A stretch of DNA of 64,000 nucleotides, taken from NCBI GenBank assembly GCA_017394765.1, contig JAFPXF010000026.1, positions 97,160 through 161,159 on the forward strand. The letters run 5' to 3'. This DNA is from Bacteroidales bacterium. GTDB lineage: Bacteria > Bacteroidota > Bacteroidia > Bacteroidales > WCHB1-69. The translations under genes and the position numbers were made by a program. Of the stretch, positions 47,428-55,773 are shown piece after piece; position 1 is the first letter of the stretch; the number at the start of each line of letters is the position of its first letter. The notes below the pieces were generated by a model that was given only the letters and a program-made list of their open reading frames with translations, did not search any database and had not been told where the DNA came from.

Positions 47428-47501
47428 TGTTGTATTAGCTTGTTAGTTTATTACTTTCTTATTTTATCTTGTTGATATTGAGTTTGATATGCATTCTACA
47501 C

Positions 47502-47530
47502 AAAAAAACTCCCACCCTAAGGTGAGAGTT
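47502..47530 (-). terminator. Rho-independent terminator of tRNA-Gln
   Basis: Minus-strand stem AACTCTCACC/GGTGGGAGTT with loop TTAG followed by TTTTT, 11 bases after the tRNA 3' end; it separates the tRNA from nusA. Confidence 0.85.
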
Positions 47531-47540
47531 CGCTTTGCAG

Positions 47541-47611
47541 TTGAGCTAGCAGGATTCGAACCTACACAGGCAGAACCAAAATCTGTAGTGCTACCGTTAC
47601 ACCATAGCTCA
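47541..47611 (-). tRNA. tRNA-Gln (anticodon UUG)
   Basis: Cloverleaf on the minus strand: acceptor TGAGCTA/TAGCTCA perfect, D stem GTGT/GCAC, anticodon loop TTTTGGT with UUG, T stem TAGGT with TTCGAAT, variable region short. CCA not encoded. Confidence 0.9.
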
Positions 47612-47634
47612 ATACCATTCGGTTTTCGAGGCCG

Positions 47635-47642
47635 CAAAAATA
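47635..47642 (-). promoter_or_regulatory. -7 box of tRNA-Gln
   Basis: TATTTTTG followed by C on the minus strand, 23 bases before the tRNA, preceded by AAAAAAGTG exactly as in the tRNA-Lys promoter. Confidence 0.55.
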
Positions 47643-47710
47643 CACTTTTTTCAATATCAAAAAACAAAGACAAAAAATTTTTTTTCATGTGCAGTATTTG
47701 AAAAAAAATG

Positions 47711-47718
47711 TATCTTTG
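47711..47718 (+). promoter_or_regulatory. -7 box of tRNA-Arg
   Basis: TATCTTTG followed by CG on the plus strand, 19 bases before the tRNA. Confidence 0.55.
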
Positions 47719-47737
47719 CGCGCTTTTAAAAAGCAAC

Positions 47738-47814
47738 GGCCCCTTAGCTCAACTGAATAGAGCATTTGACTACGGATCAAAAGGTTGCAGGTTTGAATCC
47801 TGCAGGGGTCACCA
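47738..47814 (+). tRNA. tRNA-Arg (anticodon ACG, to be read as ICG)
   Basis: Acceptor GGCCCCT/AGGGGTC (one G-T pair), D stem GCTC/GAGC, anticodon stem TTTGA/TCAAA around loop CTACGGA with ACG, T arm GCAGG-TTTGAAT-CCTGC, encoded CCA. The A34 of this tRNA is the expected substrate of TadA, whose gene is 38 bases away. Confidence 0.95.
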
Positions 47815-47816
47815 GG

Positions 47817-47853
47817 AAAGAGAAACGTGATTTTGCGCGTTTCTCTTTTTTTT
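47817..47853 (+). terminator. Rho-independent terminator of tRNA-Arg
   Basis: 11-bp stem AAAGAGAAACG/CGTTTCTCTTT with a 10-base loop, then TTTTT. It overlaps the end of tadA, which is on the other strand. Confidence 0.85.
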
Positions 47854-48290
47854 CATCTTTTTTCTTTGAAAAAGTCGATCAAAATCTGAGCACATTCCGG
47901 TTGGAGGATGCCCTTCTCCACTTTCATTTTTGTGGGGAACATGGTTGCATGGAGCAGGGTGTAGCCTTTTTTGGGATCGTCGGCGCCATAGACGAGGCGT
48001 TCGAGTTGCGTGTGCGCGATGGCGCCTGCGCACATGACGCAGGGTTCCAGAGTGACATACAGGGTGCATCCCTTGAGGTATTTCGCTCCAAGGGCACCGC
48101 TTGCCGCTGTGATGGCGATCATCTCCGCGTGGGCGGTCACATCACGCAGGGTTTCGGTCAGATTGTGCCCTCGGGCGATGATCCGGTCGTTGAGCACGAT
48201 TACGGCCCCTACGGGCACTTCGTCGGCATCGAGGGCTTCGCGCGCCTCCGCCAAGGCCATTTTCATATAATATTCGTCCTTGTTTTCCAT
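47853..48290 (-). CDS. tadA: tRNA adenosine(34) deaminase TadA
   Basis: Deaminates A34 of tRNA-Arg(ACG) to inosine. 145 residues. Zinc deaminase motif: His54 and Glu56 in HAEMIAI, Cys84 and Cys87 in PCVMCAGAI; the size and the GHNLTETLRDVTAHAE context fit TadA rather than a guanine deaminase. 1 base after mutY; convergent with tRNA-Arg(ACG). Confidence 0.92.
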   Translation of the reverse strand: MENKDEYYMKMALAEAREALDADEVPVGAVIVLNDRIIARGHNLTETLRDVTAHAEMIAITAASGALGAKYLKGCTLYVTLEPCVMCAGAIAHTQLERLVYGADDPKKGYTLLHATMFPTKMKVEKGILQPECAQILIDFFKEKR

Positions 48291-48291
48291 G

Positions 48292-49308
48292 TCAGTCGTT
48301 TGGGCTGTGAGGCAAGAGTTGTTGCTGTTTCAGGAATTCCACCATCAATTTCGGCATCGGGAAGTCGCCGATTTTTTCTTGCGGCACTAAAATTTGATGT
48401 TCAGACAATGTGGGCTTCCGTCTTTCTTCCAAGATGTAGAATTTGGCGTGGATAACTTGATGCGTGAGCACTTCGCGCAGTTGTGCGATGCATTCGAGAT
48501 TCGGGAAGGTGGTGTCGGCAGCCGTCTCCTGCAGGGGGAATTGGTAGAGGTTGCGCCAGATGTCGCGACCTGTCCGTTTTTCCAGGATCATACTATAGTT
48601 ATATAGGTGTATGGTAAAATGGAAAAAGCGTTCTCGTTTGGCGTTGCGGCGGATTTTGACGGGCAGGGTGCCGGTGAGGCCGTGTGTGGCGGCATGGCAT
48701 TCTCCTTGGAAGGGGCAATCGTCGCATTTGGGGTTTTTAGGGAGGCAGACGATGGCACCGAGCTCCATCATGGCCTGGTTGAATTCCCCGGGATGTTGGG
48801 GGTCAATGAGTTGTGTGCAGCGTTGGGTGATGGCGGTGCGGGTGGCGGGACTGGCAATGTCGTCGGTGATGCCGAAGATGCGGGCGGAGACGCGCAGCAC
48901 GTTGCCGTCCACGGCAGGGTGGGGGAGACCGAAGGCAATGGATGCGATGGCGGCGGCAGTATAGTCGCCCACGCCCTTGAGGGCGCGAATCTCCTCATAT
49001 CGGTTAGGGAAGACACCATGGTGCTTGTTGACAATCTGTTGCGCGGCGGTGTGCAGGTTGCGGGCGCGCGTGTAGTAGCCCAGTCCCTGCCAGAGGCGCA
49101 GCACCTGCTCCTCCCCGGCGGCGGCCAGCGCCTGGACATCCGGGAAGGCGGCGATGAAGCGCAGATAGTAGTCCCACCCCTGTTGCACACGGGTTTGCTG
49201 GAGGATTATTTCGGAGATCCAGATTTTGTAGGGATCCTTTTCGCCACGCCACGGCAGCGAGCGTTTGTGCTCGTCGTACCAGGTCAGCAGCGTATGCGCG
49301 AAGGGCAT
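48292..49308 (-). CDS. mutY: A/G-specific adenine glycosylase MutY
   Basis: Removes A mispaired with 8-oxoG. 338 residues. Catalytic Glu33 (EIILQQTR), helix-hairpin-helix LKGVGDYTAAAI, catalytic Asp134 (PAVDGNVLRV), [4Fe-4S] cysteines 188, 195, 198 and 204 (C-X6-C-X2-C-X5-C), and a C-terminal NUDIX-like 8-oxoG recognition domain from about residue 220. Central gene of ompA-mutY-tadA, with 1-base gaps. Confidence 0.95.
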   Translation of the reverse strand: MPFAHTLLTWYDEHKRSLPWRGEKDPYKIWISEIILQQTRVQQGWDYYLRFIAAFPDVQALAAAGEEQVLRLWQGLGYYTRARNLHTAAQQIVNKHHGVFPNRYEEIRALKGVGDYTAAAIASIAFGLPHPAVDGNVLRVSARIFGITDDIASPATRTAITQRCTQLIDPQHPGEFNQAMMELGAIVCLPKNPKCDDCPFQGECHAATHGLTGTLPVKIRRNAKRERFFHFTIHLYNYSMILEKRTGRDIWRNLYQFPLQETAADTTFPNLECIAQLREVLTHQVIHAKFYILEERRKPTLSEHQILVPQEKIGDFPMPKLMVEFLKQQQLLPHSPND

Positions 49309-49309
49309 G

Positions 49310-50275
49310 TTAGTTGTTCTGTATCAGTTCGAAGAGCTTGTCGAGGTTAGGGGTTAGGATGATTTCGGTGCGGCGGTTCTTGGCGCGGGCCTCGGCACTG
49401 TCGTTTGTGTCGATGGGCAGATACTCGCTGCGTCCGGAGGCGGAGAGACGCACAGGGGCGATGTTGCCGCTGGCAAGGATGGCCTTGACCACGGAGGTGG
49501 CGCGCAGCACGCTCAGATCCCAGTTGTCCTTCACTTGGCCGCTGCCGCGGTAGGGCACGTTGTCGGTGTGGCCCTCGATGAGGACGGAGATCTCCTTCTC
49601 GCTCTCCAGCACGCTGGCCAATTGCCTGATGGCGTTGAGACCTTGCTCGTTGATGGTCCAGCTGCCCGAGGCAAACAGCAGTTTGTCTTCCATGGAAACA
49701 TAGACCTTCCCGTCTTTTTCCATGACGTTGAGGCCGCTGCCTTCAAAACCCTTGAGGGCGGCGCTGACTTTGTCCTTGAGGGCCTTCACCTCGGCATCTT
49801 TTTGATCGAGGATGTTCTGCATCTCGCGGATGCGGGCCTCCTTGGCTTCGAGCACAGCTCTTGCAGCGTTCAGAGAGTCTTGCTGGGCTGCAAGGTCGTC
49901 CTTGATTTTGTCGATATTGCCCAGCAATTTGTTCATCTGGCTTTGGTTGTTGACGTTCTGCTCGGCAAAATTCTTGAGCAATTCGTCATAGTCGCGGGTG
50001 GCCTTGGCCAGGTCACGCTCCGATTGGCGGAGACGGCGCGAGAGGGCCAGTGTGTCTTTTTCCAATTGCTCCACTTTGAGCAACTGGGCATTCAGGTCGG
50101 CCGTGAGCTGTTTCTTGGCGTTGGCGAAATCCACATTTTCGGAATTGGTGTATGTCAGGTCATCCTGGCATCTCTTGTATTGGTTTTGCAGTTCCGTATA
50201 TTTTTGTTTGGTCACGCAGCCCGTGAACTGTGCCGCGAGAAATAAGGCTAAAATAATGATGCTAAATCTCTTCAT
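49310..50275 (-). CDS. OmpA-family lipoprotein with coiled coil
   Basis: 321 residues: signal with lipobox ending FTGC (Cys20), a long coiled coil (about 25-175, heptad-rich, e.g. LLKVEQLEKDTLALSRRLRQ), then a peptidoglycan-binding OmpA/MotB domain with ISVLIEGHTDNVPYRG and NWDLSVLRATSVV. Anchors the outer membrane to peptidoglycan. First gene of the unit; -7 box 24 bases upstream. Confidence 0.9.
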   Translation of the reverse strand: MKRFSIIILALFLAAQFTGCVTKQKYTELQNQYKRCQDDLTYTNSENVDFANAKKQLTADLNAQLLKVEQLEKDTLALSRRLRQSERDLAKATRDYDELLKNFAEQNVNNQSQMNKLLGNIDKIKDDLAAQQDSLNAARAVLEAKEARIREMQNILDQKDAEVKALKDKVSAALKGFEGSGLNVMEKDGKVYVSMEDKLLFASGSWTINEQGLNAIRQLASVLESEKEISVLIEGHTDNVPYRGSGQVKDNWDLSVLRATSVVKAILASGNIAPVRLSASGRSEYLPIDTNDSAEARAKNRRTEIILTPNLDKLFELIQNN

Positions 50276-50298
50276 TTGTACAATAATATATAGGTGTG

Positions 50299-50306
50299 CA
50301 AAAATA
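50299..50306 (-). promoter_or_regulatory. -7 box of the OmpA lipoprotein-mutY-tadA unit
   Basis: TATTTTTG followed by C on the minus strand, 24 bases before the start at 50275. Confidence 0.5.
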
Positions 50307-50474
50307 GTGAGGATAGCCGGATTATTCTCACCGGTTCGGATTTTTTTATAAACAGGATTTGTTTAATAAAAGGGAGGAAGGAACGGCATCTCGTACACAA
50401 TGTAGGGTGCGAAAATCGAAAAAGCTTGCAATGTGCTCGAGCTTTTTCTATGTGGCAGCATTAAAATCGGAAAT

Positions 50475-50608
50475 ATGTTACAAATCGGAACAAAAGCCCC
50501 CTGTTTCGAGGGTTTTAACGGGAGCCCCCATGAAAATGAGCGACTTCGCTGGCAAGAAGCTCGTGCTCTATTTTTACCCCAAAGAATGCACGCCGGGCTG
50601 CACCACCT
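50475..50608 (+). pseudogene. Broken N-terminal copy of bcp
   Basis: ATG at 50475 opens the frame MLQIGTKAPCFEGF, nearly identical to the start of the intact bcp at 51691. After a net 5-base loss the reading frame shifts, and the homology continues in another frame as MSDFAGKKLVLYFYPK and TPGCT, where it stops. Long stretches of the DNA (AAGAAGCTCGTGCTCTA) are identical to the intact gene. It holds the peroxidatic Cys region but no complete protein. A remnant of a duplication 1.2 kb away is inferred. Confidence 0.85.
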
Positions 50609-50657
50609 ATTGTTCCCATTTGATGTATTCCTCCCTGAACACCTGCCAGTCTTCGTG

Positions 50658-50771
50658 CTATTTGGAAGATGATATCAACTTCTTGAATTTTTGATGGTTA
50701 CGACGTTCCATCTCCACCGCTTCCGTCCAAAATTCTTCCGTTATCCAACCGTCGCACCATTCAAACCACAT
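50658..50771 (-). pseudogene. Truncated minus-strand ORF behind a conserved leader
   Basis: 37-codon frame beginning MWFEWCDGWITEEFWTEAVE and ended by TAG; the same frame then continues with protein-like sequence (HEDWQVFREEYIKWE) to the edge of the bcp remnant. It starts 36 bases downstream of the leader repeat at 50807-50870. It looks like the 5' part of a gene cut by a nonsense change and by the bcp remnant. No family is recognised; a genuine tiny protein cannot be excluded. Confidence 0.4.
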
Positions 50772-50806
50772 GTGGACTCCTAATCTTTCACTTTTCACGC
50801 TGCCTT

Positions 50807-50870
50807 GCGAAGGATGCGAAGTCCGGGAACACCCTCCGAGGACAACGGCGCGGCGAAATTACAATATTAT
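50807..50870 (-). repeat. Promoter/leader repeat, copy A
   Basis: 64 bases matching 55774-55837 at 57 positions; all seven differences are transitions. Read on the minus strand it begins with TAATTTCG (a weak -7 box, TAACTTTG in copy B) and runs through GTCC...GGAC and CCTC/GAGG stems to just before a minus-strand ORF. Looser similarity extends on the plus strand to about 50930. Confidence 0.75.
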
Positions 50871-50923
50871 CTATATGTATGATGCAAAAATATCGAATGG
50901 TTGCAGTTTGTTCGTGAGAAAAG

Positions 50924-51607
50924 TCATGGCTTTGCAGGGTGATCATAATGTTCCCAATGGATGTCCTGTTTCAGGATTGAGGGTGGGTTGCCGCCGATAA
51001 CTGTGTTTTCGCCCTTAAAGGAGGATTTCAGCAGGGTGCCCGCCGCCACAACGGTGTTGTCGGGCACATTTGTCCCCTTCAGCAACACGCACTTGCAGCC
51101 GATCCAGACGTGGTTGCCCGCGACAATGGGCCGGTCAGGATTGACGCGCTTGCCCTCCTTGTTGTAAAGAGGGTGCTCGTCGGTGTCCATCACGAGGATG
51201 TCCCAGCTTAGCAGACAGTCGTCACCGAAAGTGATTTCATGGGCGCAGACGATGGTGCTTTCGGCGGTCATGTTGAAGTCGGCACCGAAGGTCAGGGTGC
51301 CGCGCACGGAGATTTTGGAGCCGTGCCCGATACCGGCTCTGCCTTTGAAGTTGACGGTGCCGCTCACCTGCCAGATGCCCCGTGAACGTTTGCGGTCATA
51401 GTGACCCACGTCGCCGAACCCGATTTTGACCATGGCCGTCTCCACCTTGTCGGGCAGCATCACTTTGCCGTGCAATTCGCGCAGATAGGTACGGTGCGAG
51501 AAGAAAACGGGTAGCTTCAAAGCGGTTTTGAGCGGAAAATAGTGCAAGTTGAAGCGCAGGGTCTTCGGGATAGAGAGGAGTATGTTCCAAAAATCGGATG
51601 TGATCAT
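50924..51607 (-). CDS. Left-handed beta-helix acyltransferase
   Basis: 227 residues from M at 51607 (MITSDFWNILLSIPK); the 12 in-frame codons before it contain the -7 box and are excluded. Hexapeptide-repeat region from about residue 95 (ISVRGTLTFGADFN, STIVCAHEITFGDD) and the closing pattern IVAGNHVWIGCKCVLLKGTNV in part (HVWIGCKCVLLKG), with the acetyl-CoA-binding turn. The catalytic His of the family would be in MDTDEHPLY. Likely O-acetylates a glycan or sugar nucleotide; acceptor unknown. Confidence 0.8.
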   Translation of the reverse strand: MITSDFWNILLSIPKTLRFNLHYFPLKTALKLPVFFSHRTYLRELHGKVMLPDKVETAMVKIGFGDVGHYDRKRSRGIWQVSGTVNFKGRAGIGHGSKISVRGTLTFGADFNMTAESTIVCAHEITFGDDCLLSWDILVMDTDEHPLYNKEGKRVNPDRPIVAGNHVWIGCKCVLLKGTNVPDNTVVAAGTLLKSSFKGENTVIGGNPPSILKQDIHWEHYDHPAKP

Positions 51608-51627
51608 GACAAACAGTTTTTTGGCGG

Positions 51628-51665
51628 CAAAGATACACAACAATCGTGAATTTTATGTATGTTTG
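51628..51665. promoter_or_regulatory. Divergent promoters of the acyltransferase and bcp
   Basis: Minus strand TATCTTTG (51628-51635), 20 bases before the acyltransferase. Plus strand TATGTTTG (51658-51665), 25 bases before bcp. Both fit TAnnTTTG. Confidence 0.5.
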
Positions 51666-51690
51666 CGATTCAAAAACAAACTTACGGAAA

Positions 51691-52137
51691 ATGCTGCAAA
51701 TCGGAACAAAAGCCCCCTATTTCGAGGGCATTGACGAAAACGGAAACACCGTGAAACTGAGTGACTTCGCCGGCAAGAAGCTCGTGCTCTACTTCTACCC
51801 CAAAGACAGCACGCCGGGCTGCACCGCCGAGGCCTGCGACCTGCGCGACAACTACCAGCGGTTCCTCGCACTGGGCTATGAGGTATTGGGCGTGAGCCGC
51901 GACTCTGCCGCCTCGCACCAAAAGTTCATCGCCAAGCACGAGCTGCCCTTCCACCTCATCGCCGACACCGACCTCTCCATCCTGAAGGCCTACGAGGCAT
52001 GGGGCGAGAAGAAAATGTACGGCAAGGTGACCGAAGGTACATTGAGAACGACCTACGTCATTGATGAGCAGGGCATTATCATCGACGCCATCGGCAAGGT
52101 GAACACCAAGGCGCACACGGAGCAATTGTTGAAATAA
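51691..52137 (+). CDS. bcp: Thiol peroxidase Bcp/PrxQ
   Basis: Thioredoxin-dependent reduction of peroxides. 148 residues from ATG 51691; earlier codons overlap the promoter. Peroxidatic Cys44 in STPGCTAEACD with the resolving Cys49 five residues later, typical of PrxQ. A damaged copy of the first third lies at 50475-50608. Confidence 0.95.
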   Translation: MLQIGTKAPYFEGIDENGNTVKLSDFAGKKLVLYFYPKDSTPGCTAEACDLRDNYQRFLALGYEVLGVSRDSAASHQKFIAKHELPFHLIADTDLSILKAYEAWGEKKMYGKVTEGTLRTTYVIDEQGIIIDAIGKVNTKAHTEQLLK

Positions 52138-52182
52138 CGGCAGGTTGGGATTATCCGCACTCCGTGGGTGTGCGGGGAAAAT

Positions 52183-52785
52183 CTATGGCTGGTACCGGTA
52201 ATGGCCAATGATTTTGAAGCTGAAAAGGCAATCTTCCAGTTCCTGACCGTTCCCGATATTGTGTATGATTAGATGCCTTTTGCCATCGGAAGTGCTCTTT
52301 TTGGAAACAATCCCGATATGGGTGACTCCGCCACCCAAGTTCCAGCATACGATGTCGCCGGGCCGATAATCGGCGGCTTTGTCGGAAATGGGCAATGGTG
52401 TGCCTTTCCGTCTGAAAAAGGTCATCAGATTGGGCACCCGGCGATGGTCGATATTCGGATCCGGGCTCTTCAGTCCCCACTTTTGCGGATAGAGGCTGAA
52501 ATTTGCTCTCATATCAAGATGTACCTCTTTCTGCAGGTCGATGCCGAGTTTCCGGTAGGCGCGAATGACCACGTCCGTGCACACGCCTTTGTCGGCAGGC
52601 ACATCGCCATTGGGATAGCTTATCTTAAAATAAGCGGGATCATACTGCACTTGCTGATGCGTCAGCGTCAAGGCGGAGTCGGCCAGACGACCGTAGAAAT
52701 CCTGCTGCGCCAAAGCCACAACCTGGATGCAGAAACTCAACAATAGCAGAAACAGTGTTTTTCTCATTGCTTTTCTCATACCCAA
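52183..52785 (-). CDS. DUF1287 secreted protein (NlpC/P60-like fold)
   Basis: 200 residues with a signal peptide (start may be at 52785, 52779 or 52767; the last gives a short MRKTLFLLLLSFC signal). The DUF1287 pattern is complete: YDPAYFKISYPNGDVPADKG in part, the likely catalytic Cys in GVCTDVVIRAYRKLGIDLQ, and His in GVTHIGIV. The pattern resembles Cys-His peptidoglycan amidases, but DUF1287 activity is unproven. Third gene of a minus-strand run with the two genes upstream. Confidence 0.8.
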   Translation of the reverse strand: MGMRKAMRKTLFLLLLSFCIQVVALAQQDFYGRLADSALTLTHQQVQYDPAYFKISYPNGDVPADKGVCTDVVIRAYRKLGIDLQKEVHLDMRANFSLYPQKWGLKSPDPNIDHRRVPNLMTFFRRKGTPLPISDKAADYRPGDIVCWNLGGGVTHIGIVSKKSTSDGKRHLIIHNIGNGQELEDCLFSFKIIGHYRYQP

Positions 52786-52821
52786 ATTATCGCAAAAAAG
52801 CTCGTTTTATTGTTTTAATGG

Positions 52822-53679
52822 TCAAGATTTCATCTCCCTGCGGTAGAGGATAAAGGCGACCAAAAACAACACCCAGTCACAACAATTGGCGACATTGTCG
52901 AAAAGCATCCCATATTGGGTGGTGACCGTGTTTGCCGTGCCATGTTCAAACAGGATGACTCCCAAATAGTTGGAAATGAAAAAATGAACGGCAACAACCG
53001 CTAAAATCACCGCAAGTGGAAAAACTATCGTCCGCCTTTGGGCCAGCAAATAGATGGCTACACCTGTCACCAAGGCCATCAGCAGGCAAAGAATGACCTC
53101 CATCAACACTGGCTGATGCACATAAAACCACAATATGCCTCCTAAAATGGAAATGGCATAGAACATATATCCGATGGTTATGACAAATAATATCCCTGCG
53201 TAATAACTTCGCGATTTTCCTGCCGAAATTTCCGCATCGGTTTCCGTATTCTCGGAATCGTAACGCCACCACAAGAAACCGATGAGGAGGAGCGAAACGG
53301 CCAGATTCGCCCACTTCCGCCCACTTCGCATCGTTGACATAGTAACGTCACATTCCATCCGATTGTCCGCGACAGAATGAAGGTCAAAGAAGCGGTCGAG
53401 CAGAAAATAATCCAGCGCAGTCATCAGGAGAATGAAGCCGATCAACATCGCGAGATGCCCCCATTTGACATCGATCATCCTCGGTTTGCGGAACAGGAGG
53501 TAAAAGACCAGCAAGAACAGCAGGGATTTCCCGACGACTATGGCTATCGGATGCAGCACAGCTTCCAGCGCGAAGAAAAACGGGGCGAAGGATGTCCAAC
53601 CAGCGTCAAACATCCAGTAAAGAATGATTCCGAGCAGAAAGCAGCGGTAATCAAGGGCTTTTTCGATAGTGGTGTTCAT
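52822..53679 (-). CDS. Polytopic membrane protein of unknown function
   Basis: 285 residues with about eight hydrophobic segments, short charged loops and no recognised family. A polar loop about residues 100-125 contains DLHSVADNRMECDVTMS. It starts 22 bases after the 675-residue protein gene and may be cotranscribed with it and the DUF1287 gene. Confidence 0.65.
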   Translation of the reverse strand: MNTTIEKALDYRCFLLGIILYWMFDAGWTSFAPFFFALEAVLHPIAIVVGKSLLFLLVFYLLFRKPRMIDVKWGHLAMLIGFILLMTALDYFLLDRFFDLHSVADNRMECDVTMSTMRSGRKWANLAVSLLLIGFLWWRYDSENTETDAEISAGKSRSYYAGILFVITIGYMFYAISILGGILWFYVHQPVLMEVILCLLMALVTGVAIYLLAQRRTIVFPLAVILAVVAVHFFISNYLGVILFEHGTANTVTTQYGMLFDNVANCCDWVLFLVAFILYRREMKS

Positions 53680-53701
53680 ATTGTGACGTTTTTGAAAAGT
53701 T

Positions 53702-55729
53702 TTAGAATCGATACTCTTCTATATATTCCAACTTCTCACCACTAAGTTTAGCTAAGAAACTGTAAACCTGCTGGATACTTTTCCCTGCAACATTGGTGAA
53801 GTGGGCTTTGAATCCTTGGTCGGTCACCCGCTCAATCACCCATTGCGCACCGTCAGTCATCATTACATACACACTGCGTGGGAGTTCGTCGAGACGCACC
53901 GCTTCCATATATTGCAACAGTTTCTCATATTGTGCGGCGGTCATTTTCCGATGCCCTGTCTTCACGGTTGTGGAAATTTCTTTCCAAGTTTTCGGATCGT
54001 ATTTTGTAAGAAGAATTTTCCAATACAGTGTCATCTTTCGATTGTTCTTTACAACACGGAACGACACAGGCGGGTCAAAGGAGGGAAAGAAGGAAAAGCG
54101 GAAAATGGCCTCGCCTTCTTGCAACGTATCGTCAAAGAGAACAGGCTCTTGCATCTTCGTTAAATCGTGTGAAAAGAAGTTCACCCAGAGATAAGAATGT
54201 GAAGCCGATGCATCCACATAGTAATCCACAGCTGTATCCAACACACCGTCTTTAGGCCAGTCGATGAAATACGTAAATGGGAAATGTACGCCTTCTACAG
54301 TGTCAAGGGGCAGTTCCGCCAAAGGGTTATGCGCCCGACACAGTTGTTGTTCCAATTGCAACACGGGAAGATAGAGGTCTATCAAAGTTTCTGCCTTAGG
54401 GTGCATATCCAGTACTTTGTAAAAATATTTCAGGGCACTGTCACCGGGTTGGGAAACCACAGGTGTGCTGTCGTAATAAGACGCCCAATCATCTTTATAA
54501 TGAATTGAGTCGTAGGAAGTAGGCGTGTCCAATGGTTTATTCGCCAATAGATATTCCCAGTAGTAGTATTTGCCCATCCACAAAATGCTGTTTTCATCAA
54601 GCGGATTTTGCAGCAATTTCCGGTGGCACGCTTCGATGTTCTCCCAACTTCGTTTATCGCGCTTTGTTTCCAGAATGGGCTTTCCATACTGGGGGCGGAT
54701 GTCCGTCGGCAAGACGAACTGGTAGTTCACGTGTGCATAACAACGGACTGTTTTCCCCTTTTCAGTGCCCGGCACCCATTTGGGCATCGTTTTCACTACA
54801 CGAATAAGTTCATCGGCAAAGCCGTAGTCGCTTGGAGGCCAGGAATCGTCTTTCACAAACCCGATGGAACCGTCTTTTTCCACCACAAATTCCACGCGGG
54901 CCCTATATTCCTCCAAATCCCGCAGCGCTTCTGGCGGATAGTGAATGGCATTATGGATGAATGCCGCACAAGCATCCTCCCCGCCAGGAAAAGCGGGAGG
55001 GACAGTCTTGCACACCCCTCCAGTATAATTTATCACCATATCCACATAGTCCGTGTCCACAAGTGCCACCAAAAGTTCCGTCACGCGATTCTCTTTTTTA
55101 GAGTTAGGGCACTCCGTATAATAGGAAATACTGTTCTTGTTGTCCTTAAATTCCAATATGTAAGGGGTTTCAAATCCAGAACAGTGCGTACAGCTCGGAT
55201 AATGTATGAAATCGATCTCTTTCAAGGTTTCCTGAATTTGCTGCCATTCGAAGGGAAACAATTGTCGGCTACCAGAGTCAACGACCCCTTTTCCCCATTC
55301 GTTGCCATAGTATTCGTTTTCGGTCACATCCACAAGTCCTGTGTCGCTTACCAATATATGTTCGGTATGTTCCACGTGTCCCCTTAACGCGTTCCCCTTT
55401 TGCCAAGTCAAGAGCATCCGGTTATCCTTTTGCCTCACCTGTACAAATAGCGGATGTGCGAATTTCGGGATGTAGTTCAAGCGGAGCACACACTCGTCTT
55501 TGCCAAGGGGAATGTCGCGCAAGGGTGCAACCCCAGCCAACCGCATATAGAAGACCACCTCCCCGACAGCATCGTTCTTATCCCCGTCTTCCTTGTCGTC
55601 AAAAAAGTAATTTTTAGGGAAATAGTCATCGAATTTCCAGCGTTCCCGATGCTGCTGTGCGGAGAGCGGCAAAGCGAAGGCCACAAGCACGGCCACATAT
55701 ATGAATTTGCATAACAGTCTGTGTATCAT
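53702..55729 (-). CDS. Secreted protein with TonB-C-like domain
   Basis: 675 residues: signal peptide (MIHRLLCKFIYVAVLVAFAL; cleavage near SAQ). In the middle (about 235-340) PPAFPGGEDACAAFIHNA, RARVEFVVEKDGSIGFVKD and PKWVPGTEKGKTVRCY match the C-terminal TonB fold used in Bacteroidetes periplasmic proteins. Flanking regions are beta-rich and unassigned. The promoter (minus TAACTTTG, 55821-55828) lies in leader repeat copy B. Function unknown. Confidence 0.65.
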   Translation of the reverse strand: MIHRLLCKFIYVAVLVAFALPLSAQQHRERWKFDDYFPKNYFFDDKEDGDKNDAVGEVVFYMRLAGVAPLRDIPLGKDECVLRLNYIPKFAHPLFVQVRQKDNRMLLTWQKGNALRGHVEHTEHILVSDTGLVDVTENEYYGNEWGKGVVDSGSRQLFPFEWQQIQETLKEIDFIHYPSCTHCSGFETPYILEFKDNKNSISYYTECPNSKKENRVTELLVALVDTDYVDMVINYTGGVCKTVPPAFPGGEDACAAFIHNAIHYPPEALRDLEEYRARVEFVVEKDGSIGFVKDDSWPPSDYGFADELIRVVKTMPKWVPGTEKGKTVRCYAHVNYQFVLPTDIRPQYGKPILETKRDKRSWENIEACHRKLLQNPLDENSILWMGKYYYWEYLLANKPLDTPTSYDSIHYKDDWASYYDSTPVVSQPGDSALKYFYKVLDMHPKAETLIDLYLPVLQLEQQLCRAHNPLAELPLDTVEGVHFPFTYFIDWPKDGVLDTAVDYYVDASASHSYLWVNFFSHDLTKMQEPVLFDDTLQEGEAIFRFSFFPSFDPPVSFRVVKNNRKMTLYWKILLTKYDPKTWKEISTTVKTGHRKMTAAQYEKLLQYMEAVRLDELPRSVYVMMTDGAQWVIERVTDQGFKAHFTNVAGKSIQQVYSFLAKLSGEKLEYIEEYRF

Positions 55730-55773
55730 AATCGTCTATTACTTCTTGTTTTATTCTCCTTCTCGCCGCCCCC

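Noticed and set aside
50359..50694. 111-codon plus-strand gene spanning the bcp remnant
   Set aside because: Only the middle matches Bcp, in a frame that differs from its start; the ends are unrelated sequence, so it is a remnant and not a gene.
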